Part shown: positions 26,798 through 35,283 of the stretch, piece by piece
Numbering within the stretch: the first letter of the stretch is position 1
How the letters are laid out: each line of letters opens with the position of its first letter
From: JACRBT01 sp964474285
GTDB taxonomy: Bacteria; Chloroflexota; Dehalococcoidia; Tepidiformales; Tepidiformaceae
Reading direction: 5' to 3'
Assembly (NCBI GenBank): GCA_964474285.1
Contig: CAYYSD010000001.1
Location: 1-64,000 of the forward strand
DNA length: 64,000 bases
Notes under the pieces: model-generated
What the model saw: only the letters and a program-made list of their open reading frames with translations
Told to the model about the DNA's origin: nothing
Database searches by the model: none
Position numbers and translations under genes: made by a program

Positions 26798-27916
26798 TCA
26801 GTCGGGGAAGCAGAACACCGACGCGTCGGACTCGCCCTGGTCGTTCGCCGCCGTCACGGCGAAGCATGGGTCGGCGGGCAACGACGGCAGATCGAACGAG
26901 TCAAAGGTTATGCCCGTCGTGTTCGCCAGCGTGGCCCAGAAGAAGTCAAAGTTGTAGATCAAGAACACGTCTTCGTTATCCGAATTGTCCCGCCACGTCA
27001 TCGTGTACGTGTAGAAGCCAATGAAGTCGGGCGAGCCCCGCCGCGTCACAAACAGGTTCGATGGTGCGTTCGGGATGCGGGCCGCTGGCGTCGGCGTCGC
27101 AGGAACGGGAGTCCGCGTCGGCGTCGGGGGAACAGGCGTCGAAGTCGGAGGCACGCGGGTCGCGGTCGGCGGGACGGGAGTTGCCGTGGCCGGAACCGGG
27201 GTCGCTGTCGGAGGCACCGGCGTGGCCGTGGGCACCGGCGTGGCCGTGGCCGGGGGCTGCGTTGGCGTGCCCCCGCCCAGGGTCGGAGTCGGTTGCGGCG
27301 TCGCCGTCGAAGCGACCGGCGTCGGTGAGGTCGCACCCGCCGTCGTCGTCATTGAAGGCGTCCCTGGCGTGCCCGTAGCCCGCGTCGCGGAAGGACTCGG
27401 GATGGATGTGCCGGGCGTGCTCGCACCGGTGGTCACCGAGGCGCGCGGTGTTCTGGTGGCACGTGGCGTTTCCGTTTCGTCCGGGCCTGCCTTATCGTCA
27501 TCCCCGCCGCCGATCAGGAAAAACCCGGCGAGCCCACCGCCGACGGCAAGCACCGCGACGAGGCCGGCTGCCATCATCCAGAAGCCGCGCGAACGCCCAA
27601 CGCCTCCCCTCGCAGCGGGAGGACCTGCCTGCGCCGATGCCTCCGCGGACCGGCGCGGTGGCGGTGGAGGCGGCGGCGTGGCCCCAGGCGCAACCGGGGC
27701 CGGCGGGATTCGTTGTGCCTCCTCGACCGGAACAGCGCCTTCGACCGCACCCACCCTGGTCCCGCAGTTCTCACAATAGACTGCGCCTGACTCCAGCGGC
27801 GCGCCACACTGCGTGCAGTGTGCGGGCGATGGTGGCGGTGGCGGCACGGGCGCCCCACAGTTCTCGCAGAAGGCGGCGCCTTCGGGAATCGCTGCGTTGC
27901 ATTGCTGGCAGTTCAT
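26798..27916 (-). CDS. zinc-ribbon membrane protein with Pro/Thr linker and exported beta domain
   Basis: A 372-residue protein of unknown function. Two zinc ribbons (C3/C6-C17/C20 and C34/C37-C48/C51) are followed by a Pro-rich cytoplasmic linker, a membrane segment (about 112-136) and a ~140-residue Pro/Thr/Ala linker with repeated TPVPPTATPVP units. The C-terminal ~85 residues (from NAPSNLFVTRRG) look like a fibronectin-III-like beta domain with two Cys (PCFAV, VFCFP). The linker style is common on Chloroflexota surface proteins. The ATG overlaps the preceding reading frame's TGA as ATGA (27913-27916), the sign of translational coupling. Confidence 0.88.
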   Translation of the reverse strand: MNCQQCNAAIPEGAAFCENCGAPVPPPPPSPAHCTQCGAPLESGAVYCENCGTRVGAVEGAVPVEEAQRIPPAPVAPGATPPPPPPPRRSAEASAQAGPPAARGGVGRSRGFWMMAAGLVAVLAVGGGLAGFFLIGGGDDDKAGPDETETPRATRTPRASVTTGASTPGTSIPSPSATRATGTPGTPSMTTTAGATSPTPVASTATPQPTPTLGGGTPTQPPATATPVPTATPVPPTATPVPATATPVPPTATRVPPTSTPVPPTPTRTPVPATPTPAARIPNAPSNLFVTRRGSPDFIGFYTYTMTWRDNSDNEDVFLIYNFDFFWATLANTTGITFDSFDLPSLPADPCFAVTAANDQGESDASVFCFPD

Positions 27917-28028
27917 CGCGTCTCACCTGCCCGGTACCGCTCGTTGGCTTCCCGGTTGATGGCATCGTCGGACGCGCGGACCACGCTCGCATCAGCGATC
28001 CGGTCCAACATCTGGAGTCCTTTGGGCC
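27913..28028 (-). other. probable out-of-frame C-terminal tail of the upstream gene
   Basis: The -1 frame from the end of the zinc-ribbon membrane gene stays open through this gap with coding-like composition. It reads a plausible helical tail (GLQMLDRIADASVVRASDDA, then NREANERYRAGETR) and stops exactly at an ATGA overlap with the next gene. Every other junction in this operon is coupled or close, so the 112-base gap is best explained as lost coding sequence. Confidence 0.5.
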
Positions 28029-28709
28029 TCACCTCAACGGCAGGGGCGCCTGGCACTGGGGGCATGCCGTCGTCGTTTTGAGCGGCCGGAACCTTCGCCC
28101 GCAAGAAGCACAGGTGATCACGCCCTTCACCGTCGTGGCCGGCGTCGATCCTTGTGTCTCGTCACGGTCGAACGGTCCGCGCCGCACGAACGGGTCCAGG
28201 CTTCGCCGCAGTTCGCGCCCCGTGGAGACGTCGGATTCCGCCCTCACTGAAGACGCTACCGCCGTCGCGGCGACCGCCTCTTTCCCGTCCGGCTTGTCTG
28301 CGTCCGGTTTGCTTGCGTCCGGCGAGTCCGAGGAGCCCTTGCGCTTGCTGCTCGCCGCGATGATCACCAGCACAACACCGAGGATGAGCAGCAGCGCCAC
28401 CGTGATCCCGGCCACGATCGCCGTCAACCTCAAAGCTTCGCGCCAGTTCCGGCGGTGATAGCCATAGCTGTAGACCAGGACTCCCCCGGCATAGGCGGGC
28501 AGCAGCGCCGAAAGCAGCAGCAGACCCGTCCCGCTCGCCATCGCTTCGACGAACCATGTCTGGTAGATGACGTACACCATCAGTCCGAGCGACGCGACAG
28601 CGATCAGAATGCCCGGCAGCATCAATCCCCACTGTCGCTTGCCGGCCGCCCCTGGCCCGGCAGTCGTCCCGGAGGGCGCCGTCGCAGTTACGGATTGCTC
28701 GATGGTCAT
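28029..28709 (-). CDS. membrane protein with C-terminal zinc ribbon, possibly frameshifted
   Basis: A 226-residue protein with about four membrane segments (29-50, 60-80, 95-120 region) and a C-terminal zinc ribbon C200/C203-C216/C219. The start overlaps the previous stop as ATGA. It ends in QAPLPLR and a TGA. In the -1 frame, translation would continue for about 40 codons (AVEVRPKGLQMLDRIAD and so on) to a TGA at 27913 that overlaps the next gene's ATG. One extra C in the CCCC run near 28048 would join both parts into a protein of about 264 residues. A sequencing error, a real frameshift or programmed slippage are all possible. Confidence 0.82.
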   Translation of the reverse strand: MTIEQSVTATAPSGTTAGPGAAGKRQWGLMLPGILIAVASLGLMVYVIYQTWFVEAMASGTGLLLLSALLPAYAGGVLVYSYGYHRRNWREALRLTAIVAGITVALLLILGVVLVIIAASSKRKGSSDSPDASKPDADKPDGKEAVAATAVASSVRAESDVSTGRELRRSLDPFVRRGPFDRDETQGSTPATTVKGVITCASCGRRFRPLKTTTACPQCQAPLPLR

Positions 28710-29404
28710 GACGCCCCTCCTTCCTCCACCGCCCTGGCAGCACTCCGGTGCACCTCACCCGTTGGCTCTGGCAGCCATCGAGAGGCGACCACCAGTGCCG
28801 CCCCGAGGACCACGAAGTACAGCCCCTGGCCAGGATCGAGCGAGGCTGCTTCCTCCCCGGTGTCGAAGGTCATGATGAAATGCACCTCGAGCACGCCCAC
28901 CACCAGCAGGAACACGCCCAGCGCCAGGATCGCCGTCCCTACGGTCGCGCGCGCCATCCTCCCCCGGCGCCCCATTTCGAACACAACCAGCCCGGCGACC
29001 GCCGCGCCCAGGACCAGCAAACCGTCCGTCGGGAAGTCCGTGACGTCCAGCCAATCGTTCACGCGATACGCCGTCTGCTCGTCGAAAGCTGTCGGAGCCT
29101 GGCCCGGCGCTGCCACCCAGGCCGTGAACGACCCGATGAGCGCGCTCATGAAGCCCGCGACGATCGCCAGGCTCCGAAGCGGCAGCGCCTGGCCGCCCCG
29201 TCGCGCGGGCGATTGGATCTGCGCGTTGATGAGCGCCCCGCAGTTTCGGCAGTGACGCGTCGCCCCGGCGCTGACGCCACAGTGTCGGCAATCGCCGGGC
29301 GGCGGTTGCCACATCGCCGCCCGGCGATTGCCACAGTGCGCGCAAAACAGCGCATCCGCTCGAATCGCTGCCCCGCATGCCTCACAGGTCGCCGAATCAG
29401 CCAT
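28706..29404 (-). CDS. double zinc-ribbon membrane protein, first gene of operon
   Basis: A 232-residue protein of unknown function. Two N-terminal zinc ribbons (C7/C10-C21/C24 and C39/C42-C52/C55) precede four predicted membrane segments (about 77-98, 130-150, 158-178 and 200-217), with a larger outward loop between the first and second. The ATG at 29404 is chosen because the first ribbon starts right behind it; an upstream in-frame start adds 22 non-conserved residues. It is the first gene of the leftward operon, and the rightward operon begins about 150 bases away, so a bidirectional promoter region probably lies in 29405-29552. Confidence 0.86.
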   Translation of the reverse strand: MADSATCEACGAAIRADALFCAHCGNRRAAMWQPPPGDCRHCGVSAGATRHCRNCGALINAQIQSPARRGGQALPLRSLAIVAGFMSALIGSFTAWVAAPGQAPTAFDEQTAYRVNDWLDVTDFPTDGLLVLGAAVAGLVVFEMGRRGRMARATVGTAILALGVFLLVVGVLEVHFIMTFDTGEEAASLDPGQGLYFVVLGAALVVASRWLPEPTGEVHRSAARAVEEGGAS

Positions 29405-29552
29405 TCCGTGCCTCGCCGTCGGCACGCCCCAATACAGGAGCGGCGAACGCAAGGGTACCTGCCCGCGCACCGGTCACAAACGGTCCAATGGAAACTCCCG
29501 GAGCGTCGAACTGCCGTATTCCATTCGTTCAACGCTCTGCCATGCTTCCGGC

Positions 29553-30434
29553 GTGACCGCCTTCAGTCCTTCGCCGCGCGGCCAGGCTGCCAGCACCTGG
29601 ACATGCCGCTCATGCGGTTCATCCGTCGAGACCGGCCAGTACTGCGGCGCGTGCGGCCTTCGACGACCGACCGGTCGAAGCCAACCCGGTCTGACGGCCC
29701 TCCTTACTGACATGCGCAACGAAAAGAGCGGCCTCCTCGCTGCCGCAGCGGTCTTCGTCTGCGCCCTGGCCCTCTCCTACGCGCTCTGGGTTCCTGCCGG
29801 GCTTCCCGCACGGGTCATCGACGCCCCCATCCCCGAAACCACCTGCGTGAGCGAGACGCCCGGCACCACCGGCATGCACGCCTGCGCCGCTCGCGTCGCA
29901 GCCCTGACAATGGTCGGGCCGGTGGCCCTCACTGTGCTGGTCGTCCTCTTCCGAAAACAGGTCATCGGGGGAGTGAAGCGGCTTGCACCATGGCTCCCGG
30001 CTGAAAGCGACATCCTCGTCGCGCCGCTGCTCGCGACCCTCTTCTTCTTGCTCTCCTGGTCCGGCATCCATGCCTCCACCGGATGGCAAACCGGTGTGCT
30101 TCCGCAAAAGATGTTCCCGGCTGTCGTGGGCCTGTTCACCTTCGCGAGCAGATGGTATGGCCCTGCGGTTGATCGCCGATTCTCGGGCTACTTCGACATC
30201 CGCGATCGCATTCCGGGCGCCATTCGTTTGCTCGTCACCATCGCCATTCCCGTGGCCGTCTCCATCTTGTTAACCAACCAGGAGCGCGTCAGCGACACCG
30301 CCCTAAAAGAACAGGCGGTCGTCTTGCTCGGACTGCTGCTCGCCTACCTGCTCATGGTCCCCAGGGGCGGCGACATCGTCGCCGGCGTGCAGAGAATGGT
30401 CCCGCGCAAGGCGACCTCAGGAGCAGCCGGATGA
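29553..30434 (+). CDS. zinc-ribbon polytopic membrane protein, first gene of rightward operon
   Basis: A 293-residue protein of unknown function. One zinc ribbon (C18/C21-C31/C34) sits at the cytoplasmic N-terminus, followed by about six membrane segments; the loop after the first contains two Cys (TTCVSET and MHACAAR) that could form an exported disulfide. The GTG start just before the ribbon is the best guess; no clear ribosome-binding site is visible, and an ATG at 29712 would remove the ribbon. The stop overlaps the next ATG as ATGA. Confidence 0.8.
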   Translation: MTAFSPSPRGQAASTWTCRSCGSSVETGQYCGACGLRRPTGRSQPGLTALLTDMRNEKSGLLAAAAVFVCALALSYALWVPAGLPARVIDAPIPETTCVSETPGTTGMHACAARVAALTMVGPVALTVLVVLFRKQVIGGVKRLAPWLPAESDILVAPLLATLFFLLSWSGIHASTGWQTGVLPQKMFPAVVGLFTFASRWYGPAVDRRFSGYFDIRDRIPGAIRLLVTIAIPVAVSILLTNQERVSDTALKEQAVVLLGLLLAYLLMVPRGGDIVAGVQRMVPRKATSGAAG

Positions 30435-31072
30435 GCGCCAATCCCCGGCAGGCAGCCACCGGTCCCTCGTTGCGCGTCATCATCCTCGGCGTGGCGCTCG
30501 GCAGCGCCTCTGGCGCGGCCATACTGGTCCACACCTTCGGCCCTGTGCCCTTGCGCGTGTCGGTCCCGTTCGTCGTGCTGCCGGGCGCCCTTCTGCTCGT
30601 GGGCATGGCATACCTGAGCAAACGCCAGTATCCGCAACTCGAACGGTTCGCCGGCAGGGCGATCAGCGGCATCCTCTGGGGACTCGTCGCCACCCTCGCC
30701 TACGACGCCATCCGCCCCGCACTGGTCTGGGTTTTCCAATACGACTTCAACCCCTACAGGGCCATGCCCATCTTTGGCCACCTGATCACCGGAAGGCCAA
30801 AAGATGACGGCATCGCCCAGGTTGTCGGTTGGGGCTATCACTTCTGGAACGGCATCAGCTTCGGACTGATGTTCGCGCTCATGCGGCCGCGGGGCGGACC
30901 GATCGCCGGTTTCATCTGGGCCATGGTCCTCCAGGGATTCATGATGGCCGCCTACCCGTCGTTCCTCGATGCGCGGCTCGATAGCCCCGGCTTCCTGATG
31001 ACCGGCCTCGTGGGCCACGGCATCTGGGGTCTTGTGCTCGGCGAAGGCCTGAAGAGGTGGGGCCGTGGTTAG
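30431..31072 (+). CDS. polytopic membrane protein of unknown function
   Basis: A 213-residue protein with about five membrane segments (LRVIILGVALGSASGAAILV, FVVLPGALLLVGMAYL, and three more after residue 75). It carries no zinc ribbon and no recognised domain. Its ATG overlaps the previous stop (ATGA), and its end overlaps the next gene's GTG by eight bases, so it belongs firmly to the zinc-ribbon operon. Positions of polar residues within the helices do not suggest a known transporter. Confidence 0.82.
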   Translation: MSANPRQAATGPSLRVIILGVALGSASGAAILVHTFGPVPLRVSVPFVVLPGALLLVGMAYLSKRQYPQLERFAGRAISGILWGLVATLAYDAIRPALVWVFQYDFNPYRAMPIFGHLITGRPKDDGIAQVVGWGYHFWNGISFGLMFALMRPRGGPIAGFIWAMVLQGFMMAAYPSFLDARLDSPGFLMTGLVGHGIWGLVLGEGLKRWGRG

Positions 31073-32810
31073 GTTGCTCTTCGTGGTTGTCCTCGCCGCC
31101 GTGGGCGCGCTCGCCCCCTTTGGAATGGCGTTCGCCCACGACTGCTCCTCAGAAGCGGACTGCCAGCAAACCCAGGCCTACAACACGACCACCACCGTGA
31201 TCGCCACCGGTGTCGCTGTGACCACGGCGGTCGTGTCCATCGCGGTCACCGGCGCCGCGATGGGCTCAGGCAGCCTGGCGGCGGGTGGTGGCACGGCTGG
31301 CGCCGGCACTCCCGGCGGCAGCGGCGAAGGCCCCGACGGCGAAGGCGAAGCGGCAGAGGGCGAAGGCGAAGCGGAGGAAGGCGAAGCGGGGGAAGGCGAA
31401 GGCGAAGCAGAGGAAGGCGAAGCGCGCGAGGGCCAGGAGGGCGAAGCGGGCGAGGGCGAAGGCGAAGGTGAGCCGGAGCCGCCTCCAGCCCCGGAACCTC
31501 CGCCCGAGCCACCCTCAAACACCACGATCCTGACCGGCCAGGAGGCCATGGACCAGCTCATCCAGCTCGGCCAGGTCGTCCCGGTTCGCGATGCGCTCGG
31601 GAACGTGACGGGGTACACGCCGGCCGGGACCGGCCCGACCGCCTCAGGCGACATGGTTGGCGTCACCTGGGAGGCGGGGCCGAACGGCGAGATCGTGGAC
31701 CCGATCGTTCTCATCAACAACCCGCCGCCCCCGCCAGCAGTCGCAACCCCGCCTGGAGGAACACCACCCCCGCCTGCGCCCCCGGCCGGACCCGATGCCG
31801 GCGGGGCTCCTACCGATGGAACAACTCCACCCGTCGGGCCCGGTGAGCCGGTGCCGCCAACGAAGGAGGGCCCCGCACCTCCAGTCGAGCCCGGCGAACC
31901 TGTCCCTCCGGGTGAGCCGGAGCCTCCGACGGAACCGGTCGAACCGGTTGAGCCCACTGAGCCTGTGCCCCCGTCCGGGCCGTCCGAACCCGTCGCCCCG
32001 TCCGAGCCGGTCGTTCCAACCGGTCCGGAACCCCCGGCCGGGCCAACTCCCACCACTCCCGGCGGGGAACCAGGACCGGCCGAGCCCGTGGCGCCGCCGG
32101 ATGGCGGAGAGACTGGCGCGGAGGGCGAAAAGGGCGGCATCACCGAAGCCCCCGGCAAAGTCGGGGAAGCCGCCGGCGAAGTCAAGGACCGCCTTGAGAC
32201 GATGAACGACAACCTCAAGACCGTCGGCGAACAGCTCGACCATGTTGGCGCGAGCCCGGAAACCCGCAAGGCTTTCGAAGATCTCCGCGCGAAGATTGAG
32301 AAAGCCACCTCGGGAATGGGCGAAACGGCCGGCTCCATCCAGGAGAGCGCAGAGGCCGTACAGGAGAAGATCAACCAGCTCAAGGAGCTCAAGAAGCAGT
32401 TCGAGCAGGGCTTCAAGAACATCCAGAACTTCCACGACAAGACGAACGACATCCGGATGGACGGCCGCAGCCGTGCTGCCGTGTCCGCGGTCATCGGTGG
32501 CGCGGAAGCGACAGGCCAGGCTTTCGACGCCGCGATCCGCAAAACCTTCGGCGACAAGGTCGCCGACGCTGTGAATGCGAAGAGCCTCGGGAAAGAAGTG
32601 AGCGAAGCGGCAGTGCCCACCATCCGCAACGTCACACGTGGGCAGCGCCTGATCGAGGAAGACCGCGAATCCTTCGAACTTGCTGCGGGCAAGGACGCCG
32701 TGAAGGAGCACGACGACTGGGAACAGGGTCAGCGCGAAATCGAAGAATTCAAGCGCAAACAGCGCGAAGCCGCAGAGGCGAGGAAGAGGCAGATTGAGTC
32801 CTATCGCTAG
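31065..32810 (+). CDS. exported low-complexity protein with coiled-coil C-terminus
   Basis: A 581-residue protein of unknown function. A signal peptide (1-24, MAFA before HDCSS) and a second hydrophobic stretch (about 45-70) come first. A Glu/Gly tract of repeated GEGE and EEGEA units covers about 87-137. A globular segment (about 150-220) and a long Pro/Glu/Gly tract (about 225-345, repeated EPVEP and PSEPV units) follow. The C-terminal ~220 residues are highly charged and helical with heptad character (KVGEAAGEVKDRLETMNDNL and onward). The layout suggests a wall-spanning or surface filament with an oligomerising tail. The GTG start lies inside the previous gene's end, in keeping with coupled translation. 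Confidence 0.8.
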   Translation: MVRLLFVVVLAAVGALAPFGMAFAHDCSSEADCQQTQAYNTTTTVIATGVAVTTAVVSIAVTGAAMGSGSLAAGGGTAGAGTPGGSGEGPDGEGEAAEGEGEAEEGEAGEGEGEAEEGEAREGQEGEAGEGEGEGEPEPPPAPEPPPEPPSNTTILTGQEAMDQLIQLGQVVPVRDALGNVTGYTPAGTGPTASGDMVGVTWEAGPNGEIVDPIVLINNPPPPPAVATPPGGTPPPPAPPAGPDAGGAPTDGTTPPVGPGEPVPPTKEGPAPPVEPGEPVPPGEPEPPTEPVEPVEPTEPVPPSGPSEPVAPSEPVVPTGPEPPAGPTPTTPGGEPGPAEPVAPPDGGETGAEGEKGGITEAPGKVGEAAGEVKDRLETMNDNLKTVGEQLDHVGASPETRKAFEDLRAKIEKATSGMGETAGSIQESAEAVQEKINQLKELKKQFEQGFKNIQNFHDKTNDIRMDGRSRAAVSAVIGGAEATGQAFDAAIRKTFGDKVADAVNAKSLGKEVSEAAVPTIRNVTRGQRLIEEDRESFELAAGKDAVKEHDDWEQGQREIEEFKRKQREAAEARKRQIESYR

Positions 32811-32834
32811 CGCCGTGACCTATTGGAGGCCCAG

Positions 32835-33890
32835 GTGACTTCCGCCTTGGACCCGGCCGCCTTCGACCTGGAAAGCGCCCGCGCGCTCTTCTGGGAAGCT
32901 GTCGCCCTCGACCGAAAGCTCATCGACCCCGCAGATCCCTCGCCCCTGCGTCAGGGCCTCGTCGACCTCGTCAGCCGCTGCACCTACCTGCTCACGAGGC
33001 TCGAGCAGGCGAGCCACACGGACCCGGAAGCGATCGAACTTCGGGTCCCCGTCGCTTCGCTCCTCTGCGGCGCCGCCGCCAGGCTCGCCTTGCTCGATGA
33101 TGACGCCACAACCCTCTGGATCGGCATGGCCCTCGAACACGGAGAGCGCGCACTTGCCGTCGCCCGCGCCCTTCCCCCGTCCCACAGCACACAGCAGGCG
33201 CTGCGTAAGCTGCTGAACGCGCTGCTCGCTGCGGCCTTCGTCACCACCGAGCCCCAGGGCACGCTCTTAAAGAGCCTGGTCGCGCGGTACGAACAGCAGA
33301 TCGACAGCGGCTTTGCCGCCGTTTCGGAGCACGACGACCAGGGACTCGAGGCACTCAACCGTGCGCTCATCTTCGAGGCCTACGCCGAAGACATCGACGA
33401 TGCGCGCGATCGGCTGCTCGTCCTCCACCGCGCCGAGGCCGCCTACCGCGAAGCCCTCGCCGCCTTCGAACGTTCCGGAAACGGCGACTTCTACCTGCGC
33501 GCCGATGCGGGCCTCCGCATTCTGATCGACGAGCATCTCATCCCGGCCGAACGTCAGGTGGCCGCCCATGCCCGCAGCGCGGCACAGCCCATTGCCGTCG
33601 CGTGCCCGAAGTGTGGCTCATCGAGCGGCGGCACGCTCACGACGTGCCTTCGCTGCGGAGAAGCCTTGCCGCCCGTCGCCGCACCGCCTCCCGAGCCGGC
33701 CGTGGCGACCGTCGAACCGGCCGAACCCACATTGGCCTGCCCGAACTGCGGCCGGCAGGTCAATGCCACCGCGCGCTTCTGCCCGGCATGCGGCTCCACC
33801 GTGGCCGTCGATGAGGTCTGCCCTTCCTGCGGGACGAAACGCCGTCCCGGAGCGCGATTCTGTGGCTCTTGTGGGCGGGCGTTCGCCTGA
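32835..33890 (+). CDS. helical-repeat protein with three C-terminal zinc ribbons
   Basis: A 351-residue predicted cytoplasmic protein of unknown function. Residues 1-250 are helical and TPR-like in spacing (for example AEAAYREALAAFERSGNGDF). Three zinc ribbons close it: C257/C260-C271/C274, C302/C305-C316/C319 and C329/C332-C343/C346, with a Pro-rich linker between the first and second. GTG 32835 is chosen because TTGGAGG lies just upstream; TTG 32823 is the alternative. No membrane segment was found. It is the last gene of the rightward operon and could be the soluble organiser that docks the other ribbons; this is inference. Confidence 0.84.
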   Translation: MTSALDPAAFDLESARALFWEAVALDRKLIDPADPSPLRQGLVDLVSRCTYLLTRLEQASHTDPEAIELRVPVASLLCGAAARLALLDDDATTLWIGMALEHGERALAVARALPPSHSTQQALRKLLNALLAAAFVTTEPQGTLLKSLVARYEQQIDSGFAAVSEHDDQGLEALNRALIFEAYAEDIDDARDRLLVLHRAEAAYREALAAFERSGNGDFYLRADAGLRILIDEHLIPAERQVAAHARSAAQPIAVACPKCGSSSGGTLTTCLRCGEALPPVAAPPPEPAVATVEPAEPTLACPNCGRQVNATARFCPACGSTVAVDEVCPSCGTKRRPGARFCGSCGRAFA

Positions 33891-33915
33891 CGTTTGATGC
33901 TGCTGCAAGCCGCGG

Positions 33916-34344
33916 TCAGCGCGCCCGATTCGCGGCCTCCTCGCGCAACCTGTCCTCGAGCGCTCGCAGTTCCGGCGTCATCGCCTCGCCGAAGTCATCT
34001 GCCTCGAACACCTGGCGGATTTCGATGACCGAGTCGCCTTCCATCGGGTTCGGGCATCGCTTCACCCACTCGATCGCCTCTTCCTTCGAATTCACGTCGA
34101 ACAGCCAATAGCCGGCGATCAGCTCCTTCACTTCCGCGAACGGGCCATCGACCACCTTGCGGTCCTTGCCGGAGAAGAGGATGCGCGCGCCCCTGGAGCT
34201 GGGGTGCAGGCCCTCGCCCGCCAGCATCACGCCAGCCTTCACCAACTCTTCGTTGTATTTTCCCATAGCGGTGAGCAGTTCTTCGCTCGGCATGATGCCG
34301 GCTTCGCTTTCGGGGGTTGCCTTGACGATGACCATGAAACGCAT
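33916..34344 (-). CDS. YCII/DGPF-domain protein
   Basis: A 142-residue ferredoxin-fold protein starting MRFMVIVKATPESEAG with the DGPFAEVKELIAGYWL block that names the DGPF family. Such proteins are typical partners of ECF42 sigma factors (established knowledge). The ATG follows AGGAGAG. It lies downstream of the PAP2 gene on the same strand with a 144-base gap, so it probably has its own promoter. It is a likely target of the sigma factor encoded at 21487-22770. Confidence 0.92.
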   Translation of the reverse strand: MRFMVIVKATPESEAGIMPSEELLTAMGKYNEELVKAGVMLAGEGLHPSSRGARILFSGKDRKVVDGPFAEVKELIAGYWLFDVNSKEEAIEWVKRCPNPMEGDSVIEIRQVFEADDFGEAMTPELRALEDRLREEAANRAR

Positions 34345-34488
34345 TGGGGCTCTCCTGTTGGTGTGTATCGAAGCGGTCCGTCCTGCCCCCCATGAGAGAG
34401 GTATCGTCTCGCTTCTACATACACGTCGAACGGCACGCGCGCAGATCGACACAGCAAACGCGAAGTTTCCGAAAAATCTCCCTGGCGC

Positions 34489-35163
34489 TCAGGAAGCCGA
34501 AGGGTTCACCCTGATGCGGAAGCACAGCGAAAGGGCAATGAGGAACGCGAACCCGAACAGCATCGAGGCCGTCACATCCGTCGGCCAGTGCGCGCCAACC
34601 CACAGACGCGAAAACGCCGTGAGCAGGATCGCCGCTACGCAGGCGACGCGCACCGGCAGCACGAACCGCGCCGGCATGATGTGCGGCGCCAGCAAGAACC
34701 ACGAGCCGAACAACCCGATCGCCCACGTCGTGTGGCCGCTCGGGAACGAGGCATCCGCCGGGAATTCCACGACGGAAAACGATCCGCTCGGACGCGGCCG
34801 GTCCACGATCGCCTTGAGCACAGAAGTGAACGGGCTGATGAGCGCAGCGGCGGCGAAGAAGCCGGCCACTCGCCAGGAGCGCATCCAGGTGTGCATCGCG
34901 ATCGTCACCACCCAGAGCACGGGGATGCCGATCTGGTTGAGGAACACGTTGAAGAACCAGGCGATGTCGCCCACACCCTGGACCGACTGCGCCATGTCCA
35001 TCCCCTCTTCGTCGACAGGAAGCGGCCCACCCCGGACCGAGATCGCGAGTGCGATGCCCAGAGATGCGAGGAAGATGACGGGGATGATGGCGCGCCAGCC
35101 ATCGGGAATCGACGTGGTAAGGCGAGCAATACGACGTTCGGACACGCGCGGAAACAACTGCAC
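34489..35163 (-). CDS. PAP2-family membrane phosphatase
   Basis: A 224-residue polytopic membrane protein with the three phosphatidate phosphatase motifs: KAIVDRPRP, PSGHT and SRLWVGAHWPTDV, so the catalytic His pair and Arg residues are intact. It removes phosphate from lipid phosphates such as phosphatidate or undecaprenyl pyrophosphate on the outer face of the membrane. The start is GTG with GCGGAGG about eleven bases upstream. Specific substrate unknown. Confidence 0.93.
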   Translation of the reverse strand: MQLFPRVSERRIARLTTSIPDGWRAIIPVIFLASLGIALAISVRGGPLPVDEEGMDMAQSVQGVGDIAWFFNVFLNQIGIPVLWVVTIAMHTWMRSWRVAGFFAAAALISPFTSVLKAIVDRPRPSGSFSVVEFPADASFPSGHTTWAIGLFGSWFLLAPHIMPARFVLPVRVACVAAILLTAFSRLWVGAHWPTDVTASMLFGFAFLIALSLCFRIRVNPSAS

Positions 35164-35283
35164 GATTGACGGTGCCTCCGCTTCTTAGCGTAACGAACTC
35201 ACCGCGGTTGAGAAACGGTGTGCACCCTGACTTTTTCCCGCCGCACGGGAGCGGGCACAGCGTGCATGTGGTGGAATGGACGG

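Noticed and set aside
27060..27340. DNA-level tandem repeats in the zinc-ribbon membrane gene
   Set aside because: They follow from the repetitive Pro/Thr linker of the protein and are not a separate repeat element or CRISPR array.
31320..31500. GGCGAAGGCGAAGCGG-type tandem repeats
   Set aside because: They encode the Glu/Gly tract of the exported protein; spacing is irregular and there are no unique spacers, so no CRISPR.
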